From the NCBI GenBank assembly GCA_963841715.1, contig CAWJDP010000001.1, forward strand, positions 806,001-870,000: a stretch of DNA of 64,000 nt, in the 5' to 3' direction. Numbering within the stretch: position 1 is the first letter of the stretch; every line of letters begins with the position of its first letter. This DNA is from DASPWW01 sp963841715. GTDB taxonomy: Bacteria > Actinomycetota > Thermoleophilia > Solirubrobacterales > 70-9. The notes below the pieces were generated by a model, which had not been told where the DNA came from, did no database searches, and saw only the letters and a program-made list of their open reading frames with translations. The position numbers and the translations under genes are program-made. Shown here piece by piece: positions 36,312 to 45,233 of this stretch.

Positions 36312-37178
36312 TCACGGCGTGACCATGGTCCCGATCCCCGCTTGAGTGAAGAGTTCGAGTAGCAGCGAGTGCGGGCGGCGGCCGTCGATGATGTGGGCGT
36401 ACTGGGTGCCGCCGCGGATCGCCTCGATACAGGCGCCGAGCTTCGGGCGCATCCCGCCGCCGACGCCGCCGAGCGCCGCCTCGACCTCGTCCACCGACGC
36501 GCGCGAGATCCGGGACTCGGGGCGCTCCGGGTCCTCGAGCCAGCCCTCGACGTCGGTCAGGAACACGGCCTTGTACGCGCGCAGCCCCGCCGCAACCTTG
36601 CCGGCCGCCTCGTCAGCGTTGACGTTGTAGGAGTTGCCCTCGCGGTCGGCGCCGACCGAGGCGATCACGGGGATGAAGTCCTCGGCGATGTGGTGGATTA
36701 CGTCGACCTCGACGCGCTCGATCTGGCCGACGAACCCGACCTCGGCCGCGTTCGCGACCGGGCCGACGTCGAACAGCGTCCCGTCCTCGCCGCTGAGGCC
36801 GACCGCCGGCTGGCCGTGGCGGTTGAGGCGCAGGACGATGTCCGAGTTCACCTTCCCGAGCAGGACCATCTTCGCGATCTCGACCGTCTCCGGGTCGGAG
36901 ACGCGCAGGCCCTCGACGAAGCGGACCTCCATCCCGAGCCGCTCCATGTACTCGGTGATGTCCGGGCCGCCGCCGTGCACGACGACGGGATTGAGCCCGA
37001 CGTACTTGAGCAGCACGATGTCGGTTGCGAATGCCTCGCGCAGCGCCTCGTCGCGCATCGCCGCGCCGCCGTACTTGATCACCACCGTGCGCCCGTGGAA
37101 CTCCCGGATGTACGGGAGCGCCTCGAGCAGCGTCTCGACGTTGGCCTCGGCCCGGGCTGTCCGATCGTCGGCCGTCAC
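36312..37178 (-). CDS. argB: Acetylglutamate kinase
   Basis: Phosphorylates N-acetylglutamate, the committed step of arginine synthesis. 288 residues. The N-terminal helix before TVVIKYGGAAM is of the long type found in arginine-inhibited enzymes. GGGPDITEYMERLG and the LTDVEGWL segment are intact. It overlaps argJ by 4 bp. Feedback inhibition by arginine is likely because the N-terminal extension is present (family knowledge). Confidence 0.95.
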   Translation of the reverse strand: MTADDRTARAEANVETLLEALPYIREFHGRTVVIKYGGAAMRDEALREAFATDIVLLKYVGLNPVVVHGGGPDITEYMERLGMEVRFVEGLRVSDPETVEIAKMVLLGKVNSDIVLRLNRHGQPAVGLSGEDGTLFDVGPVANAAEVGFVGQIERVEVDVIHHIAEDFIPVIASVGADREGNSYNVNADEAAGKVAAGLRAYKAVFLTDVEGWLEDPERPESRISRASVDEVEAALGGVGGGMRPKLGACIEAIRGGTQYAHIIDGRRPHSLLLELFTQAGIGTMVTP

Positions 37179-38380
37179 GTCGTGTACTCCGCGTTGATCT
37201 CGATGTAGGCGTGGGTGAGATCGGAGAAGTAGACGTGCGCGGAGCCGCTTCCGCGCTCGAGCCGGACGGTGAGCTCCGCCTCGTCGGCGTCGGAGCCGAG
37301 CTCGTCGGCGTCGATCGAATCGGTGCCGAGCTCGCCGATGTCCTCCCCCGCCAGGGCCTGTCCGGCGGCCTGGGCGATCCGCCCCCAGTTCGGATCGCGC
37401 CCGTACAGCGCCGTCTTGACGAGCGGTGAGTTGGCGATCGCGCGCGCGACGCGGTCGGCCTCCCGATCCGAGGCCGCGCCCTCGACCCGCGCCCGCCCGA
37501 CGCGCGAGGCGCCCTCGCCGTCGGCGACGATCTCGAGCGCGAGCTGGAGCAGGACGGCGTCGAGCAGTCCGTCGGGCATCCGCTCGCCGCTCGTACCGGT
37601 CGCCTGGAGCAGCACGGTGTCGTTGGTGCTCATCTGGCCGTCGACCGTGATCCGCTCGAACGAGCCCGCCGCCGCCGCTCGCAGCTCGCCCTCGGCGTCG
37701 TCAATCACGGCGTCGGTCTGGACGAAGCACAGCATCGTCGCGAACCCGGGCTCGATCATCCCCGCGCCCTTTGCCTGCGCGGACACCATCGCGCCACCCA
37801 CGCGCAGCGTGCACTGCTTCGGCGAGCGGTCGGTGGTCATGATCGCGCGCGCGAACGCCTCGCCCCCACGCTCGGACAGCTCGCCCGACGCCTCGCCGAC
37901 CCCGCGCAGCACGGCGTCGATCGCGAGCGGGACGCCGATCGTCCCCGTCTCGGCGACGGCGACCGCGCGCCGGTCGAGGCGCAGGGCCTCGGCGGCGGCG
38001 TCGCGCATCGCGAGCGCATCGCGGTAGCCCTGCTCGCCGGTGGAGGCGTTCGCGTTGCCGGAGTTGACGACGACGCCGCGAATCGCCCCCGCGTCGCATT
38101 CGTCGCGGCAGACGCGGACCGGAGCCGCGGCGGCGGCGTTGCGGGTCAGCAGCAGCCCGGACGAGACGCGCTCGGCGTCGCATGAGAGCAGGCCGAGGTC
38201 GGTGTTGCCGCCGGCCTTGAGCCCGCATGCGGCGGCGGCGGCGCGAAAGCCGGGTGGGAGCTCGGCGGGGTCGCGTTGCTCGATGCCGTCCGGAGCGGCA
38301 ACCCACCTGGAGCGGAAGAAATCACTGCCCGCCGCGTGCTCGGCTTCGCGTCCGCGCGCGGCGGGGTTCGCGCGGCTCAT
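37175..38380 (-). CDS. argJ: Glutamate N-acetyltransferase (ornithine acetyltransferase)
   Basis: Self-cleaving enzyme that recycles acetyl from acetylornithine to glutamate. 401 residues with start ATG 38380, which overlaps the argC stop by 4 bp. The autocleavage site is A214-T215 in GMIEPGFATML; T215 becomes the nucleophile. VVNSGNANASTG is also present. The first 25 residues are an unusual charged extension. It implies the cyclic arginine pathway, so no argE is needed. Confidence 0.94.
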   Translation of the reverse strand: MSRANPAARGREAEHAAGSDFFRSRWVAAPDGIEQRDPAELPPGFRAAAAACGLKAGGNTDLGLLSCDAERVSSGLLLTRNAAAAAPVRVCRDECDAGAIRGVVVNSGNANASTGEQGYRDALAMRDAAAEALRLDRRAVAVAETGTIGVPLAIDAVLRGVGEASGELSERGGEAFARAIMTTDRSPKQCTLRVGGAMVSAQAKGAGMIEPGFATMLCFVQTDAVIDDAEGELRAAAAGSFERITVDGQMSTNDTVLLQATGTSGERMPDGLLDAVLLQLALEIVADGEGASRVGRARVEGAASDREADRVARAIANSPLVKTALYGRDPNWGRIAQAAGQALAGEDIGELGTDSIDADELGSDADEAELTVRLERGSGSAHVYFSDLTHAYIEINAEYTT

Positions 38381-39408
38381 TCGAGCCCCTCGGTCTCGGG
38401 CAGGCCCAGCATCAGGTTCAGGTTCTGGATCGCCTGTCCCGCCGCGCCCTTCCAGAGGTTGTCGATCGCCGCGAACACCATCGCCCGTCCCGAGCCGCCG
38501 TTCACGGTGACGTGGATCCGGCACAGGTTCGTGCCGCGAACGTCGCGGACTCCCGGCGGCGCGTCGACGACGTCGATGAACGGCTCACCGCCGTAGCGCT
38601 CGGCGTACAGCTCCGCGAGCGCCGCCGGGTCGAGCTCGCGGCCGAGCCGCACGTAGCAGCTGACGAGCTCGCCCTGGTCGATCGGCAGCAGGTGCGGGAC
38701 GAAGGTCAGCGGCGCCTCAGCCCCGAGCTCGCGAAGCTCCTGGGCGATCTCGGGCTCGTGGCGGTGGCCGTCGGTCCCGTACGGCGAGAAGTTCTCGCCC
38801 ACCGTCACGAAGCTGAGCCGCTCGCCCCCGCCCCTCCCCGCGCCCGAGACGCCCGACTTAGCGTCGATGACGACGTCCTCCACGATCCCCTCCGATGCCA
38901 GCGGGGCGAGCGCCAAGACCGACGCCGTCGGGTAGCAGCCGGGGTTGGCGACGAGCTTCGCCTCCGCGATCCGCTCGCGGTTGAGCTCGGTCAGCCCGTA
39001 CACGGCCTCGTCGAGCAGCTCGGCCGGCGGCGGGTCGCCGTACCAGCGCCCGTACACCTCGCCGTCGCGGAGCCGGAGGTCGGCCGAGAGGTCGACGACG
39101 GTGAGGCCGCCCTCGCGCAGGCCGGCGACGACCGGGGCCGCGGCCCCGTGGGGGTAGGCGACGATCGCCGCGTCGCAGTCGCCGACCTCGTCGAGTTCCA
39201 GCTCGGTAAGCGTGAGCGGGACGCGATAGCGCGGGTAGAGCTCGTCGATCCGCGTCCCGGCGTCGCTGCGCGAGGTGACCCGCGCGAGCTCGAACCGTGG
39301 GTGATCCCACGCGAGCTGGGCCGCGAGCGCGCCGGCGAACCCCGACGCGCCGGCCACCAGGACGCGCGCGACCGGATCGCCGCTCAGCGGCTGGACCTGA
39401 TCACTCAC
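38377..39408 (-). CDS. argC: N-acetyl-gamma-glutamyl-phosphate reductase
   Basis: NADPH-dependent reductase of arginine synthesis. 343 residues. The Rossmann start VLVAGASGFAGALAAQL, the active-site Cys in ANPGCYPTASVLAL, and the later HRHEPEIAQEL segment mark the family. It overlaps pheT by 8 bp upstream and argJ by 4 bp downstream, joining the phenylalanyl-tRNA synthetase and arginine operons into one unit. Confidence 0.95.
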   Translation of the reverse strand: MSDQVQPLSGDPVARVLVAGASGFAGALAAQLAWDHPRFELARVTSRSDAGTRIDELYPRYRVPLTLTELELDEVGDCDAAIVAYPHGAAAPVVAGLREGGLTVVDLSADLRLRDGEVYGRWYGDPPPAELLDEAVYGLTELNRERIAEAKLVANPGCYPTASVLALAPLASEGIVEDVVIDAKSGVSGAGRGGGERLSFVTVGENFSPYGTDGHRHEPEIAQELRELGAEAPLTFVPHLLPIDQGELVSCYVRLGRELDPAALAELYAERYGGEPFIDVVDAPPGVRDVRGTNLCRIHVTVNGGSGRAMVFAAIDNLWKGAAGQAIQNLNLMLGLPETEGLE

Positions 39409-41926
39409 GCAGCGTGCCCCCGATCGCGCCCAGCGCCTCGGTGATCGCGGCGCGGCGCTCGGCGACCTCGGCGTCGGTCAGCGTCCGGTCGGGGGCGCGG
39501 AACTCGAGCCGCAGCGCGAGGCTCTTGCGCCCTGCACCGACCTGGTCGCCGCGGTAGAGGTCGAACACGGTCGCGCTCCGCAGCAGCTCGCCGCCTGCGT
39601 CGAGCACGGTCGCCCGCACCTGTGCGGCCGGCACCTCCTCGCCGACGACGATCGCGAGGTCCTCGTGCAGCGCCGGGAAGGTCGTCACGTCCTCGTAGCT
39701 CTCGCGCCCGTAGCGCGCCGCGGCGGTCAGCTCGGCGAGGCCGACCTGGAACGCGCTCGCCGTGTCGATGTCCCACTCGCCGCTGACGAGCGGGTGGAGC
39801 TCGCCGATCCAGCCGGCCTCGAGCCCGCCGATCGACACGCGCGCGGCGCGTCCCGGGCGCAGGAACGGCTGCCCTTCGTCTGGCTCGAGCGCCAGCTCGG
39901 CCCCGAGCTGCGCGGCGAGCGCTTCGAGGACGCCCTTCAGCGTGTAGAACCTCATTCCGGCCACGTCCTCCGCTTCGCGTCCGGGCGTGGCCGGGTCCGT
40001 CCAGCTTGAGGGAGTCAAAGGGCCCACGCTCAGCGCCGCGATCTGCTGCGGCTCGAACGCGGGCGGCGGTCGATCCCCGGCGAACTCTCCGCCGAGCACG
40101 CCTCCGATTTCGGAGCGCCCCTCGCGTAGGTAGGCGCGCCCGGACTCGAACAGCGCCACGCGCTCGGCGCCGTGGGCGAGGTTGAAGCGCGCCGCGTCGA
40201 GCAGCGACCCGAGCAGCGTCGTCCGCAGCTCCGAATGGTCGAGCGAGAGCGGGTTCGAGATCCGGATCGTGCCGTGCCGCGGATCACCGTCACCGAGACG
40301 CAGGCGCGTGGGCATCCCCGGGTCGGTGAGGCTGAGGCTGACGACGCCGTCGAAGCCGACGTCGCGCATCACGTCCTCGGCGCGGCGGCGCAGCGCCTGC
40401 TCGCGCGTCAGCCGCCCTCCCTGCCCCGCCGCATCGGGCAGAGTCGAGGGCAGGTGCTCGTCGTAGCCGTGGATCCGCCCCACCTCCTCGACGAGGTCGG
40501 CCTCGCGGGTGACGTCGTGGTGGCGGTGGACGGGCACCTCGGTGACGAGATCGCCTGAGGTGCCCTGGACGTCGAAGCCGAGCCGCTTCAGGTACATCGC
40601 CGAGAGCTTCGGCTCGATCGGCATCCCGAGCAGCGACCCCGCGCGCCCCTCGCGCAGCGTGATGCGATGGCGCTGCGGGATCTCGGCCGCCTCGTCGATC
40701 GTCCCCGGGACGAGCCTCGCCCCGCACACCTCGACCATCAGCTTCGACGCGATCCGCTGGGCGCGCATCGCGAGCTCGGGATGGAGCTGCTTCTCAAACC
40801 GGTTCGAGGCCTCGGAGCGCAGCCCGAGCTTGCGCGACGTGCGGAGGATGTTGACCCCGTTCCATGTCGCGACCTCGAGCAGGACGCGGGTCGTCGAGTC
40901 GGAGACCTCGGAGACCTGGCCGCCCATGATCCCGGCGATGCCGGCGGGTCGGTCGCGGTCGCAGACGAGCACCGCGTCGGTGTCGAACTTCCGCTCCTCC
41001 CCATCAAGGGTGATCATGGTCTCGCCCTCGCGCGCGGTGCGGACGATCAGCGCGCCGTCCGGGACCTCGTCGAGGTCGAACGCGTGCAGCGGCTGCGCGG
41101 TAAGCAGCATCACGTAGTTGGTGATGTCGACGACGTTGTTGATCGGACGCTGACCGGCCGCGAGGAGCCGCGACTTCAGCCACAGCGGCGAGGGACCGAT
41201 CGTCACGTCGGTGAACACCCGCGCCGTGAAGCGCGGGCAGAGCTCGGGCACCTCGACCCTGACCGAGGCGTAGTCGCTCGCCTCGCCCTCCCCGGTCGCC
41301 TCCGCGTCGGAGTCCCAGGGCGGCGCCGAGAGCGGCGCGTCGGTGAACGCGTGCACCTCGCGCGCGATGCCGTAGACCCCGAAGCAGTCGACCCGATTCG
41401 AATTCACCTCGAGCTCCAGCACTGGTTCCGCCAGGGGCATTACTTCTGCCAGCGGCGTTCCAGGGGACACGGACCCCGCCGCCCCCGGACGCGAAGCGGA
41501 GGAGGCGGCGGGATTGATGACGACGATCCCCTCCGAGTCGTCGCCGATCTCGAGCTCGACCTCGGAGAGGATCATCCCGTCCGAGGTGACGCCGCGGAGC
41601 TTCGCCTCGCGGAGCTTCTCACCCCCCGGCATCACCGCACCGGGGAGTGCTACCGGGACCGTCTGTCCCGCGGCCACGTTCGGCGCCCCGCAGACGATCG
41701 TCCGCGTCCCGTCACCGGTCTCGACCTCGCAGACGCTGAGCCGGTCGGCGTCGGGATGCTTCTCGACCGAGACGACCTCGCCGACGACGAAGCCGTCGGC
41801 CGACGGCGGGCCGACGTAGGAGATCCGCTCGACCTCGGTCGTCCGCAGCGCGATCCGCTCGGCGAGCTCGTCGACCGGCATCCCCGGGTCGCAGTACTCG
41901 CGCAGCCAGAAGTAGGGGATCCTCAT
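39401..41926 (-). CDS. pheT: Phenylalanyl-tRNA synthetase beta subunit
   Basis: Beta chain of the alpha2-beta2 PheRS, with editing activity. 841 residues with ATG 41926, which overlaps the pheS stop (ATGA). Domains: tRNA-binding EMAP-like (about 39-160; GEVVSVEKHPDADRLSVCEV), B3/B4 editing, B5, the core and the C-terminal anticodon-binding FDX-ACB domain (FPALHEDLAIVVGEEVPA). A Ser/Ala/Pro-rich insert of about 25 residues follows GIVVINP and makes it longer than usual. Confidence 0.95.
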   Translation of the reverse strand: MRIPYFWLREYCDPGMPVDELAERIALRTTEVERISYVGPPSADGFVVGEVVSVEKHPDADRLSVCEVETGDGTRTIVCGAPNVAAGQTVPVALPGAVMPGGEKLREAKLRGVTSDGMILSEVELEIGDDSEGIVVINPAASSASRPGAAGSVSPGTPLAEVMPLAEPVLELEVNSNRVDCFGVYGIAREVHAFTDAPLSAPPWDSDAEATGEGEASDYASVRVEVPELCPRFTARVFTDVTIGPSPLWLKSRLLAAGQRPINNVVDITNYVMLLTAQPLHAFDLDEVPDGALIVRTAREGETMITLDGEERKFDTDAVLVCDRDRPAGIAGIMGGQVSEVSDSTTRVLLEVATWNGVNILRTSRKLGLRSEASNRFEKQLHPELAMRAQRIASKLMVEVCGARLVPGTIDEAAEIPQRHRITLREGRAGSLLGMPIEPKLSAMYLKRLGFDVQGTSGDLVTEVPVHRHHDVTREADLVEEVGRIHGYDEHLPSTLPDAAGQGGRLTREQALRRRAEDVMRDVGFDGVVSLSLTDPGMPTRLRLGDGDPRHGTIRISNPLSLDHSELRTTLLGSLLDAARFNLAHGAERVALFESGRAYLREGRSEIGGVLGGEFAGDRPPPAFEPQQIAALSVGPLTPSSWTDPATPGREAEDVAGMRFYTLKGVLEALAAQLGAELALEPDEGQPFLRPGRAARVSIGGLEAGWIGELHPLVSGEWDIDTASAFQVGLAELTAAARYGRESYEDVTTFPALHEDLAIVVGEEVPAAQVRATVLDAGGELLRSATVFDLYRGDQVGAGRKSLALRLEFRAPDRTLTDAEVAERRAAITEALGAIGGTLRE

Positions 41927-43068
41927 CGGAACTGGTCCAACACGCGGACGTCGTTGTCGAAGAACTTCCGCAGGTCGGGGACGCCGTGCTTCAGCATCGC
42001 GATCCGCTCGATCCCCATCCCGAACGCGAACCCCTGGATCCGATCCGGGTCGTAGCCGTGGTCGCGGACGAACTCGAACACGTTCGGGTCGACCATCCCG
42101 GCGCCGAGGATCTCGATCCAGCCGACCCCCTTGCAGATCGGGTCGCGCGAGCCGTCCGGCAGCGTGCCCGAGCCGCCGCAGCTGAAGCAAGAAACATCGA
42201 CTTCCACACTTGGCTCGGTGAACGGGAAGAAGCTTGGCCGGAAGCGCGTTCGCCGGTCCGGCCCGAAGATCGCGCGCGCGAACTCGTCGAGCGTCCCCTT
42301 GAGGTCGGCGAGGGTGATGTCCTCGGCGACGGCGAGGCCCTCGACCTGGTGGAAAACGGGGCTGTGGGTGGCGTCGAACGGGTCGCTGCGGTAGCAGCGC
42401 CCGGGGACGACGATGAAGATCGGCGGCTCCTGCGCCTCCATCGATCGCACCTGCATCGGCGAGGTGTGGGTCCGAATCACGACGTCCTCGGGCCCGGGCG
42501 GGTGAGGCTCGCCCTCGACCGGCCCGCCGGGAAGCTCGGGTGCGGGCTCGATCACGAGCTTCGGCGAGAGGCTGTCCGGGTCGACGTAGAACGTGTCCTG
42601 AGCCATTCGCGCCGGGTGGCCGGGCGGATGGTTGAGCGCGGTGAAGTTGTAGTAGTCGAGCTCGACCTCGGGCCCCTCCATCACCCGGTAGCCAAGGCCG
42701 ACGAAGACGTCCTCGATCTCGCGCTGCGTCCGCAGCAGCAGGCTGCGCGAGCCGACCGGGACGGGCGGGGAACCGGGGAGCGTGACGTCGATCGCACCGG
42801 CGGCGAGGCTGTGCTCGAGCTCGACGCCCTCGAGCTCCGAGCGCCGCGATTCGAGAAGGCCCTCGAGCGCCTGGCGCGCCTCGTTCCCCGACTTGCCGAC
42901 CGGCCCCCGCTCCTCGGCGGGGAGCTCGGCGATCCCGCGCAGGATCTCCGTCAGCTCGGCCCTGCGGCCCAGATAACGGACACGGAGCTCCTCGAGCGCG
43001 TCGGCGTCCGCGGCGGACGCGATCGCCGCCTCGGCCTCGGAGCGCAGCTTGGCGATCCGCTCAAGCAC
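41923..43068 (-). CDS. pheS: Phenylalanyl-tRNA synthetase alpha subunit
   Basis: Catalytic chain of PheRS. 381 residues, about 30 above average owing to a Pro/Glu-rich insert after FYVDPDSL. The N-terminal coiled-coil arm, motif 2 (VVPGRCYRSDPFDATHSPVFHQ) and motif 3 (GFAFGMGIERIAML) are clear. The Cys cluster near residue 300 (CFSCGGSG, later ICKGVGW) looks like a partly lost zinc knuckle. It overlaps the methyltransferase by 8 bp and pheT by 4 bp. Confidence 0.95.
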   Translation of the reverse strand: MLERIAKLRSEAEAAIASAADADALEELRVRYLGRRAELTEILRGIAELPAEERGPVGKSGNEARQALEGLLESRRSELEGVELEHSLAAGAIDVTLPGSPPVPVGSRSLLLRTQREIEDVFVGLGYRVMEGPEVELDYYNFTALNHPPGHPARMAQDTFYVDPDSLSPKLVIEPAPELPGGPVEGEPHPPGPEDVVIRTHTSPMQVRSMEAQEPPIFIVVPGRCYRSDPFDATHSPVFHQVEGLAVAEDITLADLKGTLDEFARAIFGPDRRTRFRPSFFPFTEPSVEVDVSCFSCGGSGTLPDGSRDPICKGVGWIEILGAGMVDPNVFEFVRDHGYDPDRIQGFAFGMGIERIAMLKHGVPDLRKFFDNDVRVLDQFR

Positions 43069-43741
43069 CGGGCGACGATACCCCCTGGAGTGCGATCGCA
43101 GCCGCGGCGGCGACGTTGAGCGATTCCGCGCCGCCGGGGCGCAACGGGATCGTCACCTCGGCCTCGCACGCCGCGAGCACGTCGGGCCCGACCCCGGACC
43201 GCTCGGCCCCGAGGCAGAGCGTCAGCGGGGCGGTGAGCTCGTTCGGGGAACCGCCGCCGTGGGCGGTGAGCGCGACCCGGGGCTCGGGAGTGTCGGCGAT
43301 CGCGGCGCGCGCGACGGGCTGGTCGAAGATCGATCCCATCGTCGCGCGGACGGACTTCGGCGAGAACGGGTCGGCGCACCCCGGTCCGAGGACGATGGAT
43401 CCATCGACGAGCGCGTGCGCGGTGCGGATGATCGCGCCGACGTTGCCGGGGTCGGCGACCGCGTCGAGGTACACGCACACCGGCCCCGCCGGCTCGCTCC
43501 AGCGCTCGCGATAGACGCCGACGGCGCGGGTCCCCGAGCCGAGCGTGCTGGCGCCGTCGAGCAGCTCGGGCTCGACGTCCTCGCCGGCGACGAGCACGAG
43601 CTCGGGCTCGACGCCGGCCGCCGCGGCCGCCGCGATCAGATCCTCGCCCTCGGCCACGAACATGCACTCGCGCTCGCGGTGCTTGCGCTCGTGGAGCTTG
43701 CGAATCAGCTTCAGCTTCTCGTTCTGTGCGCTTGTGATCAC
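43061..43741 (-). CDS. TrmH/SpoU-family RNA 2'-O-methyltransferase
   Basis: 226 residues with a short substrate-binding N-terminus and a SPOUT knot domain: YLDAVADPGNVGAIIRTAHA (motif 1), LCLGAERSGVGPDV (motif 2) and PLRPGGAESLNVAAAAAIAL (motif 3). It methylates a ribose in rRNA or tRNA; the gene holds the position of tsnR/spoU between rplT and pheS in other actinobacteria. It starts 39 bp after an intrinsic terminator, so a new promoter probably serves this gene and the pheS-arg block. GTG start. Confidence 0.9.
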   Translation of the reverse strand: MITSAQNEKLKLIRKLHERKHRERECMFVAEGEDLIAAAAAAGVEPELVLVAGEDVEPELLDGASTLGSGTRAVGVYRERWSEPAGPVCVYLDAVADPGNVGAIIRTAHALVDGSIVLGPGCADPFSPKSVRATMGSIFDQPVARAAIADTPEPRVALTAHGGGSPNELTAPLTLCLGAERSGVGPDVLAACEAEVTIPLRPGGAESLNVAAAAAIALQGVSSPGA

Positions 43742-43780
43742 TTCGATCCGATCGGGGTCCGGCGTCGACGAACGGGAACC

Positions 43781-43810
43781 AAAAAGGGCGGCCGCAGTGC
43801 GGTCCGCCCC
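43781..43810 (-). terminator. Intrinsic terminator of the infC-rpmI-rplT operon
   Basis: Reading the minus strand, GGGCGG-A-CCGC, loop ACT, GCGG-CCGCCC forms a 10-bp stem with a single bulge, followed directly by TTTTT. It lies 28 bp after rplT and before the methyltransferase gene, so it separates the ribosomal-protein operon from the pheST-arg block. Confidence 0.85.
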
Positions 43811-43837
43811 GGAAAGCCCTCGCGCGTTGACAACTCG

Positions 43838-44197
43838 TCAGGCCGCGGTGGCCTCCTGGGCGAGCTCGGCAAATCGGCGGAACGCCTCGGGGTCGCGGAC
43901 GGCGATGTCCGCGAGCATCTTGCGGTCGACCTCGATGCCGACCTGCTTGAGGCCGTGCATGAACTGCGAGTAGCTCATGCCCTCGCGCCGCGCGGCGGCG
44001 TTGATGCGCACGATCCACAGCCGCCGGAACTCGCGCTTGCGGTTGCGGCGGTCGCGGTACGCGTACTGCCCCGAGCGCATCAGCTGCTCGTTGGCGAACC
44101 TGGGGCTCGAGTGCTTGCGGCCCCAGTAGCCGCGCGCCTGGCGGAGCTTCTTGCGCCGCCGGTTGCGCGACGCGACGGGCCCGCGGGCGCGGCTCAC
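43838..44197 (-). CDS. rplT: 50S ribosomal protein L20
   Basis: 119 residues, normal length. The KLRQARGYWGRKHSSPRFANEQLMRSGQYAYRDR-type core, broken here into KLRQARGYWGRKHSS and QYAYRDRRNRKREFR, is the L20 signature. It binds 23S rRNA early in 50S assembly and in some bacteria represses its own operon. It overlaps rpmI by 4 bp and is followed by a strong terminator. Confidence 0.97.
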   Translation of the reverse strand: MSRARGPVASRNRRRKKLRQARGYWGRKHSSPRFANEQLMRSGQYAYRDRRNRKREFRRLWIVRINAAARREGMSYSQFMHGLKQVGIEVDRKMLADIAVRDPEAFRRFAELAQEATAA

Positions 44198-44400
44198 TTG
44201 CGACCCTCCTTCGAGAGCAGTGTGCGAACGCGCGGCTTGTCTGGCTTTGCGATCGCGACCGGGCGGCGCATGTTGCGCTTCCGCTTCGGCGACTTGTGCT
44301 CGAGCATGTGGCTCGAGTACGCGCGCCGGCCGCGCAGCTTGCCCTTCGCGGTCTTGCGGAACCGCTTCTTCGCGCCTGAGTGGGTCTTCATCTTCGGCAT
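44194..44400 (-). CDS. rpmI: 50S ribosomal protein L35
   Basis: 68 residues with the invariant start MPKMKTHSGAKKRFRKTAKG and a basic SSHMLEHKSPKRKRNMRRP centre. Second gene of infC-rpmI-rplT; overlaps rplT by 4 bp and follows infC by 73 bp. Confidence 0.97.
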   Translation of the reverse strand: MPKMKTHSGAKKRFRKTAKGKLRGRRAYSSHMLEHKSPKRKRNMRRPVAIAKPDKPRVRTLLSKEGRK

Positions 44401-44473
44401 CGGGATCGACTATTGAACAACATCGCGCCGGTCGCGTGCTCAGCTGGGCGTGAGTCGCGACCGGGTTCGTGCG

Positions 44474-45052
44474 TCAGCCGCCGTCGTTGCCGCCGTCGTT
44501 GCCGGCCTCGCGGGTCGGCGCGAGGAGCATGTGCATGTTGCGCCCCTCCTGCTCCGGCTCCTGCTCGATCGTCGCGAGCGGCTCGATGTCGCCGAACAGG
44601 CGCTCGAGCAGCATCCGACCCCGCTCGGGATGCGCCTGCTCGCGACCCCGGAACATGATCGTCACCTTGACCTTGTCGTGCTGGCGGAGGAAGCGCACGA
44701 CGTGCCCCTTCTTCGTCTCGTAGTCGTGGTCGGCGATCTTCGGCCGCAGCTTGATCTCGCGGACGTTGACCTGCTGCTGGTGCTTGCGCGCCTGCTTCGC
44801 CTTCTGCTCCTGCTCGTACTTGTACTTCGAGTAGTCGAGCAGCCGCGTCACGGGAGGCTTCGCCTGCGGCGCGACCTCGACAAGGTCAAGGTCGGCGTCG
44901 CGCGCGCGCTCGAGCGCATCCGGGGTCGGGACGATCCCGATCTGCTCCCCCTCGGCCCCGATCAGTCGAACCTCGGGAACGCCGATCGCCTCGTTGATCC
45001 GCGTCGAGTCACGCTCGGGCGGCCGCCGGTCGAACCTGCGCGGAATCGCCAC
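44474..45052 (-). CDS. infC: Translation initiation factor IF-3
   Basis: Binds the 30S subunit, checks the start codon and splits ribosomes. 192 residues: N-domain (INEAIGVPEVRLIGAEGEQIGI), basic linker (YSKYKYEQEQKAKQARKHQQ) and C-domain with FRGREQAHPERGRMLLERL. A Gly/Asn tail is extra. The apparent start is GTG 45052, but the third codon is ATT (45046), the rare initiator used by many infC genes for autoregulation, so the true start may be there. The promoter lies about 135 bp upstream with a 10-codon ORF in the leader. Confidence 0.93.
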   Translation of the reverse strand: MAIPRRFDRRPPERDSTRINEAIGVPEVRLIGAEGEQIGIVPTPDALERARDADLDLVEVAPQAKPPVTRLLDYSKYKYEQEQKAKQARKHQQQVNVREIKLRPKIADHDYETKKGHVVRFLRQHDKVKVTIMFRGREQAHPERGRMLLERLFGDIEPLATIEQEPEQEGRNMHMLLAPTREAGNDGGNDGG

Positions 45053-45144
45053 TAGTTGCGGGCCACGGTCGGCGTCAAGCTATGCGCGGCGGGAATGCCA
45101 ATGGAAGAGAGGAGAGTCGCGTCGGCACGAAGGGCAGGGGCGGC

Positions 45145-45177
45145 TCAGAGGCCCCGCTGAATGTTCGCGCCGGTCAT
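45145..45177 (-). CDS. Ten-codon leader ORF in the infC 5' region
   Basis: ATG followed by nine codons and TGA (MTGANIQRGL), starting 9 nt after a consensus TATACT box. If transcription begins at the usual distance, this mini-ORF is read from the very 5' end of the infC transcript. It may be a leader that couples translation with infC expression, or chance. No family. Confidence 0.35.
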   Translation of the reverse strand: MTGANIQRGL

Positions 45178-45186
45178 GCGCGCGCC

Positions 45187-45192
45187 AGTATA
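45187..45192 (-). promoter_or_regulatory. -10 box (TATACT) of the infC-rpmI-rplT operon
   Basis: The closest match to TATAAT seen here, on the minus strand, about 135 bp before infC and inside the gap after the Ycf48-like gene. No good -35 at 16-18 bp. The intervening leader holds the mini-ORF and otherwise nothing clear. Confidence 0.5.
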
Positions 45193-45233
45193 GAGGCCGC
45201 TCTCGGGGATCGCGAGCTTTCCGCGCGCGCTCG

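Noticed and set aside
41927..42190. N-terminal extension of pheT into pheS
   Set aside because: PheT begins at the conserved MRIPYFWLREY with an ATGA overlap; the upstream codons are a shadow of pheS.
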